A stretch of 64,000 bases of DNA. It comes from a virus. Positions 55,687 to 63,675 of this stretch are shown here, piece by piece (the stretch's first letter is position 1; every line of letters starts with the position of its first letter). The DNA is taken from positions 84,882 to 148,881 of the IMG/VR virus record IMGVR_UViG_3300009149_000012; one strand, given 5' to 3'. A program made the position numbers and the translations under genes. The notes beneath the pieces were generated by a model. It ran no database searches, was not told the DNA's origin, and was given only the letters and a program-made list of their open reading frames with translations.

Positions 55687-56185
55687 TCTCGAAGACCGGA
55701 AGAGACAACGGTTCCCGGTCGAGCCCTGCCAGGTAGGCGACCCAGCCGCCCGCCACTGTCATCCCGATCGATCTCTCCCCAAGCAGCGTCGTCGAATTCC
55801 AGGCGGCGATCTTCTGAAACCACAGCCCGTCGAGAAGCTTGGCAAGCCTCACTGCATCCACAGCAACGCCAAGTAGATTGCACGGGGCGATCCCCGTGTC
55901 CTCTTCCCTCGAAATCTGAGTCACGTCTTGTGCCCACTTGGCAAGTTCAGGAACCGAAACGGCAGCCTTGTCTTGGGGGATCTTGGATTCCAGGATGTTG
56001 GTGATCCGAGTCACTTTGTCAATTGGACCTTCGTAGGGCTCAAAGTCACCACCTCGCATGGCAACGACCCACTTGCGATCCGTGGCGACGCTCCATTGAA
56101 CCTTGTTGACTTCGAGCCGAAAAGGCCGTTTGTTCCAATCAGAAGGTCCAACGAAGTCTTTGAGCTTCGTGGTCAGGTACGTCAT
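55652..56185 (-). CDS. Hypothetical protein
   Basis: 177 residues from ATG at 56185, 3 bases after the methylase gene ends. Strand-rich, with an ending (LLGVAVDAVRLAKLLDGLWF, MTVAGGWVAYLAGLDRE) that recalls a clamp-like or substrate-mimic domain, and a basic C-terminus (PKKRRKRA). No firm family. Downstream of the methyltransferase, so may be its partner. Confidence 0.58.
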   Translation of the reverse strand: MTYLTTKLKDFVGPSDWNKRPFRLEVNKVQWSVATDRKWVVAMRGGDFEPYEGPIDKVTRITNILESKIPQDKAAVSVPELAKWAQDVTQISREEDTGIAPCNLLGVAVDAVRLAKLLDGLWFQKIAAWNSTTLLGERSIGMTVAGGWVAYLAGLDREPLSLPVFEINLPKKRRKRA

Positions 56186-56187
56186 TT

Positions 56188-57729
56188 CTAAAGATCCGGG
56201 TCACAGTCCAGGTCGTTAATCATGTCGAAGATGTTGCGGGCATGCTGCTTGTCCCGCTCGACCCCCTCAACGATAGCCAAGCGCTTGGTTGCTGTATCAT
56301 GATACACCGGGTCTCGTTCAATCCCGACATATTGCATGCCAAGCTCGACCGCCGCTGCACATGTCGTCCCGCTCCCACAATACGGGTCGAGCACGAGCCC
56401 ACCGGGCCGGGTGACGAGCTTCACAAGCCACCGCATCAAAGCGATGGGCTTGCGGGTCGGATGCTTGTTTTCAAGTTGACCACCCATCGTTGACTCCGAA
56501 GGGCTCACCTTCGCTGTGTACATGAACGGGGCGTCAGGGATCTCTTGTCCCTCGAACTGTGGGAAGAAGCGGGAAGCCCCTCCGGAATCGTCATGACTGA
56601 CTTGCGGGGTTCCCACAGGGGTAGTTCGTTCTTTATAGGTATTCCATTGGTAACCTTTAGCAGTAGCTTTGACCACAGCACCCGAACCGCTGGTGAGCAT
56701 CCCGCTTTGCTCATCCAAGGCTTTGACCGGACAACCATCGGCGCATTCGTAGACCGCTTCCTCGATCTCGCCGCCCTCGGTTGACTTGAACGAATGCCCA
56801 GCGCCATCACCGAAGGGCTTCATACCGTCATCGAAGCGGTTGATGGTCGGAGCCTTGACCTTCTTTGTTCCAACGAGCTTGCACTCAGGAAGATGAGTGA
56901 ACGTCACATTCGGAGGCCAACGCCCCTCACCCTCATTGACCCGGGCCTTGGCCCTGTCTTCGGTGCCGTCCCGCTCGTGACTCCACAGCCGGCCCCCGCC
57001 CCCTTTGAGAATCTCACCGCTGCCGACCCGGCACTCACCGATGTTCAAGGCGCCGGTTCCGTGCTTGAGGACGTTTTCGGCCACAGTGCCTTCGAGCGGC
57101 TTTCTAAAAACAAGGATTGGTTCCCACAGGGGTCTCAGAGCCGTGCCCCATCCATCCCACATCTCAGCTTCGGCCGTGGCCGGGGCTGTGACGTCAGGAA
57201 CCTCTTGCCATCCACTACCACTGGCGTGTGGACGACCCATAGTGTCAATCCGAGTAGTTGATGCGGGAGATGAATGTTTTCCAATCACCTCTCGCTCGGC
57301 TCCCGCCGCCTTGTCAATGGCTTTGCTCACGTCGTGGTTCTTCGGGAAGCCTTGGCCTCGAAGCCAGATGAGAACGCCGCCGTAGATGCTGGCGATCGTG
57401 TCCCGGTCCGTGAACCCCGCCATCCGGATCCCCATGCTCATCAAATCCCACGTCCTGGTACCTGCCAAACTCAGCAGATAGCCCCCGGGCTTCAGGACCC
57501 GGTAGCACTGGGTCCAAAGCTCAACGGGTGGAAGATCCCAATCCTTGCCCATGAAGTCCCCACCCGTGTTCAAACCGCCGCCTTGAAGGAAGGCGATGAT
57601 CTCTTCTGGGGTGGGCTCATGGTTGCCGAGCCCGTAGGGAGGGTCGGTCACGACGGAGTCGACGGATTCGTCTGGGAAGGATTTGAGAACTTCGAGGCTA
57701 TCGCCCCACAGGATGACGTCTGACTCCAT
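56188..57729 (-). CDS. DNA (N6-adenine or N4-cytosine) methyltransferase, beta class
   Basis: 513 residues from ATG at 57729, with GGTGTATA 11 bases upstream. Motif IV is TDPPYG near residue 28 and motif I DPYCGSGTT near residue 455, the order of beta-class enzymes. A large middle region (about 120-410) includes CADGCP and probably recognises the target. C-terminal VGIERDPVYHDTATKRL completes the AdoMet site. It may protect phage DNA from restriction. No matching endonuclease is adjacent. Confidence 0.88.
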   Translation of the reverse strand: MESDVILWGDSLEVLKSFPDESVDSVVTDPPYGLGNHEPTPEEIIAFLQGGGLNTGGDFMGKDWDLPPVELWTQCYRVLKPGGYLLSLAGTRTWDLMSMGIRMAGFTDRDTIASIYGGVLIWLRGQGFPKNHDVSKAIDKAAGAEREVIGKHSSPASTTRIDTMGRPHASGSGWQEVPDVTAPATAEAEMWDGWGTALRPLWEPILVFRKPLEGTVAENVLKHGTGALNIGECRVGSGEILKGGGGRLWSHERDGTEDRAKARVNEGEGRWPPNVTFTHLPECKLVGTKKVKAPTINRFDDGMKPFGDGAGHSFKSTEGGEIEEAVYECADGCPVKALDEQSGMLTSGSGAVVKATAKGYQWNTYKERTTPVGTPQVSHDDSGGASRFFPQFEGQEIPDAPFMYTAKVSPSESTMGGQLENKHPTRKPIALMRWLVKLVTRPGGLVLDPYCGSGTTCAAAVELGMQYVGIERDPVYHDTATKRLAIVEGVERDKQHARNIFDMINDLDCDPDL

Positions 57730-57745
57730 GTGGGGGAGTATACAC

Positions 57746-58606
57746 CTAGACGGCGGCTTTGATGTACTCCTCCAAGACGTCCAGAACCTTGGGCTTGTAG
57801 TTTTTGTGGAAGTTGCGGTAGGAGATCGGGTTCTGTTGGAAGAAGGGGATCATGGCCGGCTTGTCCTTGTCCTTGTCTCCCACAAGCTCGTTCGTATCGT
57901 AATCCAGAACGAGCCCCATCACGTATTCATCGGCAGGCCACTGAAAGTTGCGCTGAAGGATCCGACGAAGGTCCCGGTGAAGCTGCCCGGTGGTCCGATC
58001 GATGATGTAATCTTCGAACGCTTCCAGGTCGGAGGTGTCCTCGACGTCGACCTGAACCTCGCCACCACCCTCATCATCCGTCTTGGTCAAGGAATCCGGC
58101 TCGCCACGGCGCCGGACCTTCGTCATCCACTCACGCAGGATGTACTTCATCTTGCCGATGACGTAGTTCTCCGCTTCCGTCCGAGTGCCCGTGAGCTTTT
58201 TGAAGTTCTTGAAAAAGAAGATGTAGACCGCTTGAAGCGCGTCGTTGGCACCTTCGACCGGGTTGTTCATCCCAAGCTGCCGAGCCACGGCATAGGCTTT
58301 CTTCCATGCCTTGTCAGCAAACTGCGTTGCCTCCCGAATCGTCGGCGACGGGGGCACCCGAACGAACTGGTCATCCTTCGGAGCACGCTCGGCCCACTCG
58401 TAGAAAGGCTTGCCCTTGATTTCGGGCATGTCCTCGATCTCCGCACGCCCGAAGATCCCGTACATGGCGGTGGCCCAATTGTACTGGTTGGTGGCGGAAA
58501 GGACGTAGAAAAGGTGGGCGACGCGAACCGACCTGGGCAGGGTGGCGAAGATCCTGCGGCGGGTGTCAGCAGCCGAGCGGATGAGGTGTGCTTGTCGAAG
58601 TTCCAT
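57746..58606 (-). CDS. Sigma-70-like protein (region 2)
   Basis: 286 residues from ATG at 58606. The segment ANDALQAVYIFFFKNFKKL, then EAENYVIGKMKYILREWMTK matches the sigma region 2 core helix pattern (D-x-x-Q-x-V-F...W-L-x-x-I-A-R). The C-terminus has a helical DNA-binding-like end (NPISYRNFHKNYKPKVLDVL). N-terminal 100 residues are unfamiliar. It is next to a second sigma-like gene with the same orientation. Confidence 0.55.
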   Translation of the reverse strand: MELRQAHLIRSAADTRRRIFATLPRSVRVAHLFYVLSATNQYNWATAMYGIFGRAEIEDMPEIKGKPFYEWAERAPKDDQFVRVPPSPTIREATQFADKAWKKAYAVARQLGMNNPVEGANDALQAVYIFFFKNFKKLTGTRTEAENYVIGKMKYILREWMTKVRRRGEPDSLTKTDDEGGGEVQVDVEDTSDLEAFEDYIIDRTTGQLHRDLRRILQRNFQWPADEYVMGLVLDYDTNELVGDKDKDKPAMIPFFQQNPISYRNFHKNYKPKVLDVLEEYIKAAV

Positions 58607-58630
58607 CGCCTTAGCAATGGGACAAGTAAA

Positions 58631-59404
58631 TCATCCGTGTCGAACGGCCTGGAAGGTGCGGGTCGAGATCTGAAGCTTGGTCGCCACTTCGGACAGGGTG
58701 TAGCCCTGGCGCATCATGTCGAGCACGTTGACCATCTTCTCTTCACCGATGGCGTCACGCAGACGGCCCAAGGTCATGTTGCGGTCGGTCACTTCGTCCA
58801 CGCCCGTGCACTCAGTGTCGGCGACGTGGGATTCCCACGAGGTGCCGTCCTCGAAGGGGGCAAGGTACATGTCCCGGTCCTTGCGGCTCTTGGTCCGCAG
58901 CCAGTTGGCGAAGTGCCGACGCACAGACAGCGTCAGGTAGGCTTCGAACTGTCCCTTGGTCACGTCGCCAAGCTTCGCAGCAACCCGGGGCTCCGGATGC
59001 TTGCGGAAGTAGTTCGATGCGTCAAGCGCTTCGATGTCCTCGTAGGAGTAGACGGCCGACTTGGCTCCGAAGCCACCACTGAGGGGCTTGGGCATCATTC
59101 CGACAGTCTTGCGTCCCTTGTTGTTGCGGACGCCCCGCCAGATCGCGACCTTGAAGGTCGGGAAGGGTACCCCAAGGTACGCCGCAGCTTCGGCACCCGT
59201 GAAGGTCGCTTGGCATGCCGACTGCTTGAACTTCTTGAGCACGCCCACGCCGCCCGCCGACACGAGCCGCACCCAGATGTCCCCTTGGATGTCGTCGAAG
59301 TCGCTAGGGATGACGTTGTACTTGCGCAGAAGGCGAGCCACGAAGGATGCGTATCGGATGTACAGTTCTTGCTCGTCCCGAGGGACTTGGAAGGTGTCGC
59401 CCAT
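58631..59404 (-). CDS. Sigma-70-like protein with an inserted helix-turn-helix domain
   Basis: 257 residues from ATG at 59404. Region 2-like start (YIRYASFVARLLRKYNVIPS, DFDDIQGDIWVRLVS), then an insertion of about 75 residues containing FTGAEAAAYLGVPFPTFKVA, a MerR/excisionase-type helix-turn-helix, followed by the rest of region 2 (EAYLTLSVRRHFANWLRTKS) and a region 4 ending with GYTLSEVATKLQISTRTFQA. It sits behind a TTGATC-N17-TTAGAA promoter. It could redirect host RNA polymerase to phage promoters such as the GGTGTA class. Confidence 0.68.
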   Translation of the reverse strand: MGDTFQVPRDEQELYIRYASFVARLLRKYNVIPSDFDDIQGDIWVRLVSAGGVGVLKKFKQSACQATFTGAEAAAYLGVPFPTFKVAIWRGVRNNKGRKTVGMMPKPLSGGFGAKSAVYSYEDIEALDASNYFRKHPEPRVAAKLGDVTKGQFEAYLTLSVRRHFANWLRTKSRKDRDMYLAPFEDGTSWESHVADTECTGVDEVTDRNMTLGRLRDAIGEEKMVNVLDMMRQGYTLSEVATKLQISTRTFQAVRHG

Positions 59405-59446
59405 GATGTGATCCCCTTAGCAGTCGGTGTAGTGTCGGGTTGCTAC

Positions 59447-59475
59447 TTCTAAGGCACCAAGGTTGTCCCGATCAA
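59447..59475 (-). promoter_or_regulatory. Sigma70-like promoter TTGATC-N17-TTAGAA of the sigma-like genes
   Basis: -35 TTGATC (59470-59475), 17-base spacer, -10 TTAGAA (59447-59452), about 43 bases before the sigma-like gene. Confidence 0.65.
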
Positions 59476-59540
59476 CCGTGATGTCCCAATAATTGGAGCG
59501 GATTATCCGCAGCGAACAGTGAAGTTCGCACCTATTCTCG

Positions 59541-59592
59541 TACACCAAACGACCCACGGGGTCAATCCTTTTTTACCTCTTCCCTTGGTGTA
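59541..59592. promoter_or_regulatory. Divergent pair of GGTGTA motifs
   Basis: Minus-strand TTGGTGTA (59541-59548) and plus-strand TTGGTGTA (59585-59592) form an inverted repeat between the sigma-like genes and the + strand gene at 59604, 11 bases before its ATG. Suggests two outward-facing starts of the same class. Confidence 0.45.
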
Positions 59593-59603
59593 GGAGAAGC
59601 CAT

Positions 59604-60128
59604 ATGCCCCCCGCACAACTTCCACCTGAGGTGAAATGGTATTCCAAAGAACTAAAGGCCCGAAGCGCAGCCATCGAGGCGGCAGACAAAGAAAAAGCCA
59701 TTGAGCCTGATTCCAAGGAAACCCTCGCCGAGCTACTCGGTACCATCGAAGATTCGTCGCTCTCGCACCACGTCATGCAGCATGCCATCGCTCGCCTAGC
59801 ACAAGAGACGACGCCACCCTATCCGCTCACACAACCCAAGACATACTTCGACCTTGCATGCTTCGCTTGGCTCAATCTCGAAAATGCCTCAGCGCGTCAT
59901 TGGTTCGAACGGCTCGATCCACTTTTCGAAGAGGAATCAGCCTTGTGGCAAGGACTTGAGGCTCAAGAGCTTCGGCTTTGGGTCCAGGCGATGTGGGCGT
60001 TCAAGAATGGTGAGAGGAAAGCTTCGAAGCGTTTTTGGTCTCAGGCGGTGAAGATCAGTGGTTCGTTTGGGACGGACGCTCATCCTACGATTGCTTGGAC
60101 GTATGCTTGCACTTTCGCTCACGCGTAG
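59604..60128 (+). CDS. Hypothetical helical protein
   Basis: 174 residues from ATG at 59604 with TAGGAG and GGTGTA upstream. Predominantly helical with Trp/Phe-containing repeats (FDLACFAWLNLENASARHWF, LRLWVQAMWAFKNGERKASK) that look like TPR-type helical hairpins. No family assigned. Confidence 0.65.
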   Translation: MPPAQLPPEVKWYSKELKARSAAIEAADKEKAIEPDSKETLAELLGTIEDSSLSHHVMQHAIARLAQETTPPYPLTQPKTYFDLACFAWLNLENASARHWFERLDPLFEEESALWQGLEAQELRLWVQAMWAFKNGERKASKRFWSQAVKISGSFGTDAHPTIAWTYACTFAHA

Positions 60129-60450
60129 CGTTTCGCTCAGACTCAACGTACTCGCCAGGCTCGTACTATGGGGTGGGATGATCTTTGTATCAGGAGCAGC
60201 AAGCTTCAGACGCTAGGAGTCTAGAGAGACTCCTAGAAGTGTATCCTCTTAGGAAGGTGATCATACACTTCAAGGGAACTACTTAGCTCAACCCCCACTG
60301 AAGGCGTGGATCAACACACCGTGGGGATGTACAAGCGCGTCGATCAAATCGACCCTACTGACCCCAGATCAATCTCCAACTGGTGTAAGTACCATGGCCA
60401 AGCTCGTTTTGGCAACACCCTAATCCACCGATAGGAAACTCACCTAAGAG
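60129..60450. other. Intergenic region with two tandem perfect hairpins
   Basis: No gene seen. CTAGGAGTCT-AGAG-AGACTCCTAG (60213-60236) is a 10-bp perfect stem, immediately followed by GAAGTGTAT/ATACACTTC (60236-60271) with an 18-base loop. A plus-strand GGTGTAAG lies at 60382-60387. Possibly a terminator plus leader, or an origin-like or regulatory RNA structure. Confidence 0.45.
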
Positions 60451-60771
60451 ATGATCGGACCTACTTTAATCGAGCTTTCGGACGTGAACGGCAAACCAAA
60501 AGCCCTCGTGGGGGATCTTCCCACCCCCTTGCGTGTAGGTGACCGGCTCACACTGAAGTTCACGATCCGTCGCACGAACAAGGGACGGCTCGAACAACTC
60601 GATGTAAATGGGGAATTTCGTATCACGACCGTGTCCTTCGACGCCTCAGCGAGCCCCCCTCGCCAGGTGATTTCCGTCCAGAGCGAAGACGTGCCGAAGT
60701 GGCGATCCGTGAAGAAAGCTTCCAAGAGCCGAATGGCCCCTGCGAAGTTTCCTCGAACCAAGATCAGGTAA
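60451..60771 (+). CDS. Hypothetical basic protein
   Basis: 106 residues from ATG at 60451. Beta-barrel-like first 75 residues (LRVGDRLTLKFTIRRTNKGR, LDVNGEFRITTVSFD) resembling an OB or SH3-like strand pattern, then a basic tail (KWRSVKKASKSRMAPAKF). Followed after 3 bases by the next gene. Nucleic-acid binding is possible. Confidence 0.6.
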   Translation: MIGPTLIELSDVNGKPKALVGDLPTPLRVGDRLTLKFTIRRTNKGRLEQLDVNGEFRITTVSFDASASPPRQVISVQSEDVPKWRSVKKASKSRMAPAKFPRTKIR

Positions 60772-60774
60772 ACC

Positions 60775-61089
60775 ATGCAGCCGACGATTGAAAGCAACCG
60801 TCCTTCCCGTCCCCCGTCTGCCATTTGGATTCCCGACAAAGGCGAAGTCAGCATCTACCGTGGAACCCCTGTTGAGATGGTTCAGCAGATGGCTGAGGAG
60901 ATGACGGATACGGAAGGCACCCCTGACATCTTCGAAGCGGTCGACATGCTTTTGGAGAGTCTCGCCGATCACCGGGACATCTACGTCAATGTCGACCTTG
61001 ATGGGGTCTCTGACGAATCGGTGATGGCGTCGACGCTCATCCAAGTCCTTCTCGGCATCGGCATTGCTAAGCCAATGCCCAAAGCGTAG
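60775..61089 (+). CDS. Hypothetical acidic protein
   Basis: 104 residues from ATG at 60775. After a Pro-rich start it has helices (PVEMVQQMAEEMTDTEG, IFEAVDMLLESLADH) and a strand (IYVNVDLDGV). Co-transcribed with the basic protein upstream; the opposite charges hint at a complex. No family recognised. Confidence 0.6.
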   Translation: MQPTIESNRPSRPPSAIWIPDKGEVSIYRGTPVEMVQQMAEEMTDTEGTPDIFEAVDMLLESLADHRDIYVNVDLDGVSDESVMASTLIQVLLGIGIAKPMPKA

Positions 61090-61108
61090 CGCCCCTTCCT
61101 GCCCTCCG

Positions 61109-61396
61109 TCAGTCTTCCAGGTCGAACAGCATCTGGAGACTGACGAGCGCCGTGTACAGGTCCCCAAGGTACGTCAGAAGCTCACACGCTCGCTGGCTCG
61201 GCAAGTCCTTGCGGCCCTTAAGCTCGGCTGCCATGCGCAAGGCCCGGGAGTCGTCGGTGTGCTCCAAGTCGAACGTGAAGAGCCGACCCGCAAGGTTGAT
61301 CGTCGAGTCGTAGGACCCAAGCTCGATCCCCTCTTGGCGGATGTAGACGGCGGCTTCGTCCACGATGGCTCGGTAGTGGTTGAGGGCGGCGTTCAT
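61109..61396 (-). CDS. Hypothetical helical protein
   Basis: 95 residues from ATG at 61396, two bases after the upstream TAA. Mainly helical (NHYRAIVDEAAVYIRQEG, LLTYLGDLYTALVSLQMLF). No family recognised. Second gene behind the promoter at 61586. Confidence 0.6.
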   Translation of the reverse strand: MNAALNHYRAIVDEAAVYIRQEGIELGSYDSTINLAGRLFTFDLEHTDDSRALRMAAELKGRKDLPSQRACELLTYLGDLYTALVSLQMLFDLED

Positions 61397-61397
61397 G

Positions 61398-61580
61398 TTA
61401 GCTGATATCCCAGGCGGTGACATTGTGGGTGTCGATGATGTCAGTGTCGCCACGACGGATGGCCTGGCGAGCGGCACGGCGGTTGGCACGGTGAGCCTTG
61501 CGGGCAAGGCGGGTAAGGTCACGGGCACCGCCATATACGAGGCGGGTGCTGCGGCGGGCGGCTTTGGTGACAGTGTTCAT
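61398..61580 (-). CDS. Small, very basic protein with its own promoter
   Basis: 60 residues from ATG at 61580, 5 bases after the -10 box of a TTGATC-N17-TTAGAG promoter. Residues 5-45 are Arg/Ala-rich (RRSTRLVYGGARDLTRLA, HRANRRAARQAIRRG), so it probably binds nucleic acid. Likely a minor or early regulator; function unknown. Confidence 0.62.
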   Translation of the reverse strand: MNTVTKAARRSTRLVYGGARDLTRLARKAHRANRRAARQAIRRGDTDIIDTHNVTAWDIS

Positions 61581-61585
61581 GCCCC

Positions 61586-61614
61586 CTCTAAGGCGGGGGA
61601 GACGGCTCGATCAA
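61586..61614 (-). promoter_or_regulatory. Sigma70-like promoter TTGATC-N17-TTAGAG
   Basis: -35 TTGATC (61609-61614), 17-base spacer, -10 TTAGAG (61586-61591). The -35 overlaps the TGA stop of the deaminase gene. Confidence 0.66.
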
Positions 61615-62243
61615 CTGCCGGGGGGCTTTTTTCTGAAGGCGTCGATATCGGTACCAACGGGGCCACGAGCTTTATCCCCGCAGTAGTGACCGGCATAGGG
61701 CTCGATATCCCCAACGACCGTGTGAAAACGCACCTGGGCGATGCGCATCCCGGGAAACACCCTCACCGGGTGCTGAACGGTGACTTCCATTGTGTATTGC
61801 CCGTCGAATCCGGGATCGATGTAGCCCGCCGTCATGTGAACTTGGATGAATAGCCGCCCCAAACTCGATTTTCCGTCGAGCACGGCGACGTAGTCCTGCG
61901 TGCACACACGCTCGTTCGTGTGCATGAGGTACCCAACACCAGGCTTGAGCACCCACCCCCGGTCCGGATCAATCTCGAAAGTCTTCGTGTCGAAGGGCTT
62001 GCGAATGTCGAGCGTCCGATCATGCGGGAAAACCCCACATCCGTCCGGCCCACGTCTTTTCTTGTCAGAAACGCCGGCCCATTCGTCGATCCACGTCCAA
62101 CCAGCATAGACCGCCACAGTCTTGCCAAGCGTCAGGTCATAGCTCGCTGGGTTGATCTGTGCCGGGTCGTACGGATCGATGAAAATCCGTCCTTGCAAGA
62201 TCTTCTGTTGGATTGCCCTGCCCGAAAGAATCCCTGCTTCCAT
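61611..62243 (-). CDS. dcd: dCTP deaminase / dUTPase-family enzyme
   Basis: 210 residues from ATG at 62243. Family motifs: INPASYDLTLG, LDGKSSLGRLFIQVHMTAGYIDPGFDGQYTMEV with the catalytic Glu (TMEV) and substrate Ser/Arg, and PGMRIAQVRF. It resembles Dcd more than dUTPase. It would turn dCTP into dUTP (or directly to dUMP in bifunctional forms), feeding dTTP synthesis. No thymidylate synthase is in this window. Confidence 0.85.
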   Translation of the reverse strand: MEAGILSGRAIQQKILQGRIFIDPYDPAQINPASYDLTLGKTVAVYAGWTWIDEWAGVSDKKRRGPDGCGVFPHDRTLDIRKPFDTKTFEIDPDRGWVLKPGVGYLMHTNERVCTQDYVAVLDGKSSLGRLFIQVHMTAGYIDPGFDGQYTMEVTVQHPVRVFPGMRIAQVRFHTVVGDIEPYAGHYCGDKARGPVGTDIDAFRKKPPGS

Positions 62244-62277
62244 GGGAGCGTACCTTACCGCATCTGATTCAGATGCC

Positions 62278-62628
62278 TCAAGAGGGGGGATTGCAGACAG
62301 GTTCGATTTCGGAACAGTACGTGATCGTATTCACGATGCACTCCGTGTTCCAAAAAACGCCGTCTTTGTGTCCTTGGATGCAGTCCATCTCACAGGTGAT
62401 GATGCCGCCGTCGCCATCATTGTAGTTCAAGGATTCCTCGCAGGCGAATGCCTCCGGGGCAGCATCCGGGTACAGGGGCATGATGCGCATCTTGGCGCAC
62501 GCCTCATCGCAAAGCTCGGCCCCTGTGACCGGAGTGACGTGCGGAGCCGGGTCACCGGAAGGGTGCCCGGAGCAAGCCGCCAAGGAAATGGCGAGGATTC
62601 CAGCGATGGTGTAAACGTGCAAAGTCAT
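62278..62628 (-). CDS. Cys-rich lipoprotein
   Basis: 116 residues from ATG at 62628, overlapping the peptidase stop (TGATG). Signal peptide YTIAGILAISLAAC with lipobox LAAC gives a mature Cys at about residue 19. The mature part has eight further Cys (ELCDEACAKM, CEES, CEMDCIQ, CIV, YCSE, VCNPP), likely disulphide-bonded outside the membrane. Phage lipoproteins can block superinfection or inhibit host enzymes; here it is coupled to a papain-like peptidase. Confidence 0.75.
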   Translation of the reverse strand: MTLHVYTIAGILAISLAACSGHPSGDPAPHVTPVTGAELCDEACAKMRIMPLYPDAAPEAFACEESLNYNDGDGGIITCEMDCIQGHKDGVFWNTECIVNTITYCSEIEPVCNPPS

Positions 62629-63455
62629 CACAGCGCACCTCTCGTGGGGACCCAAAGGGACTTGGTCCGGCTCCACTTGACGAAGTCGGGGTTCATCCAG
62701 AAGTAGCCCTTGTCACCCCACCGTGTGCTCCAAGAATTGCGGGCACGGAACGCGTTGCGGGTTTTCGACCACCCGCAGATGACCATGGCGTGACCGCCGA
62801 CGATGGTGTCACGTGGGATTGTGACCGTAGCGGTCCCCTTGTGGGCCACGAAGCTCTTTGAGACCTTGGTACCGAACAGTACCGGGTGCTTGGCACTCAG
62901 GGCCTTGATGACGGCTTCTACGCGATCGTTGCCTGTGTCCCCGATGCAGTAGAACTTGTCGCACCGGTTTGGGCTGGCTTCCCGGAAGCTCATGATGCTC
63001 GGGCGGCGGGTAGCCTGATTCGTGTCGTAGGGCCAACGAACCTCTGTGCAGATGCCGTAGCGGGCGACCACATCCATGGCGAGCCGGTTGAAGGTGCCGG
63101 ATCGAGCGTTGCCCGTCTGGTTGGGGTTCATCAAGTTGCGGGCGCACCACCAGACGAACATCCTCGACAAGTGAGGTACCTGGCTCGGTGGGATGTCCTT
63201 CCAAATGGACTGCGCCGCCTCCCACAAGTCTGCCGTCGCGTTGCCGACGCAGCTTGGAAGGTGGAACTGATCCGAGACTTCCTTGAAGTGGGGCGTCAGG
63301 TCAATCTCCCCTTGCGGGGTCACGCCTGATCCAATCCCACTGAGGCTGAATGGAAGGTCCCGGGTGTCAGGCGGGTCGTCCACCCAACCGAACGTACGTG
63401 GAACCGTGACTTCGGCGATTCGGATTCGCCGGAACCGATTGAAGATGCTGAACAT
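62628..63455 (-). CDS. Papain-like (C1-type) cysteine peptidase
   Basis: 275 residues from ATG at 63455. Active-site residues can be read: VSDQFHLPSCVGNATADLWE (Gln and catalytic Cys), VGGHAMVICGWSK (His) and FRARNSWSTRWGDKGYFWM (Asn in NSWS-x-x-WG). There is no obvious inhibitory propeptide; residues 1-60 are a basic start and a DWRD-like segment (DDPPDTRDLPF). No signal peptide. Papain-like enzymes are rare in phages. The target is unknown, possibly the host envelope or the coupled lipoprotein's partner. Confidence 0.82.
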   Translation of the reverse strand: MFSIFNRFRRIRIAEVTVPRTFGWVDDPPDTRDLPFSLSGIGSGVTPQGEIDLTPHFKEVSDQFHLPSCVGNATADLWEAAQSIWKDIPPSQVPHLSRMFVWWCARNLMNPNQTGNARSGTFNRLAMDVVARYGICTEVRWPYDTNQATRRPSIMSFREASPNRCDKFYCIGDTGNDRVEAVIKALSAKHPVLFGTKVSKSFVAHKGTATVTIPRDTIVGGHAMVICGWSKTRNAFRARNSWSTRWGDKGYFWMNPDFVKWSRTKSLWVPTRGAL

Positions 63456-63494
63456 GTCGAGTCTCCCTATGCTGAGAGACTCTTCACAAGAGGA

Positions 63495-63641
63495 TCAACC
63501 CTTGCGAGTGGCACCGGATAGGTAGGTCGCGTTCCTGGCATCGGCAACCGCACTCAAGTCGGCAGCGCCCACGTTCACGAACACACCAGCGAGCCGAATG
63601 GCGCAGACGATGATGTGAACGTGGTGGGCGACTTTGGACAT
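63495..63641 (-). CDS. Very small protein with its own promoter
   Basis: 48 residues from ATG at 63641, too short for most gene finders. Sequence starts MSKVAHHVHIIVCAIRLAGV and ends with a polar tail. It is preceded by a TTGATC-N17-TTACGG promoter, like the other tiny genes. The middle is hydrophobic and could be a short membrane helix. Confidence 0.5.
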   Translation of the reverse strand: MSKVAHHVHIIVCAIRLAGVFVNVGAADLSAVADARNATYLSGATRKG

Positions 63642-63646
63642 GACAC

Positions 63647-63675
63647 CCGTAAGGGACAGGTACCAGGCCGATCAA
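63647..63675 (-). promoter_or_regulatory. Sigma70-like promoter TTGATC-N17-TTACGG
   Basis: -35 TTGATC (63670-63675), 17-base spacer, -10 TTACGG (63647-63652); the weakest -10 of the set but with the same spacing. The -35 overlaps the stop of the next gene. Confidence 0.55.

Noticed and set aside
57683-59452. 589-codon plus-strand open frame
   Set aside because: Antisense to two sigma-like genes and the methyltransferase start; residue composition (Val/Gly/His/Arg-rich) is typical of a shadow frame.
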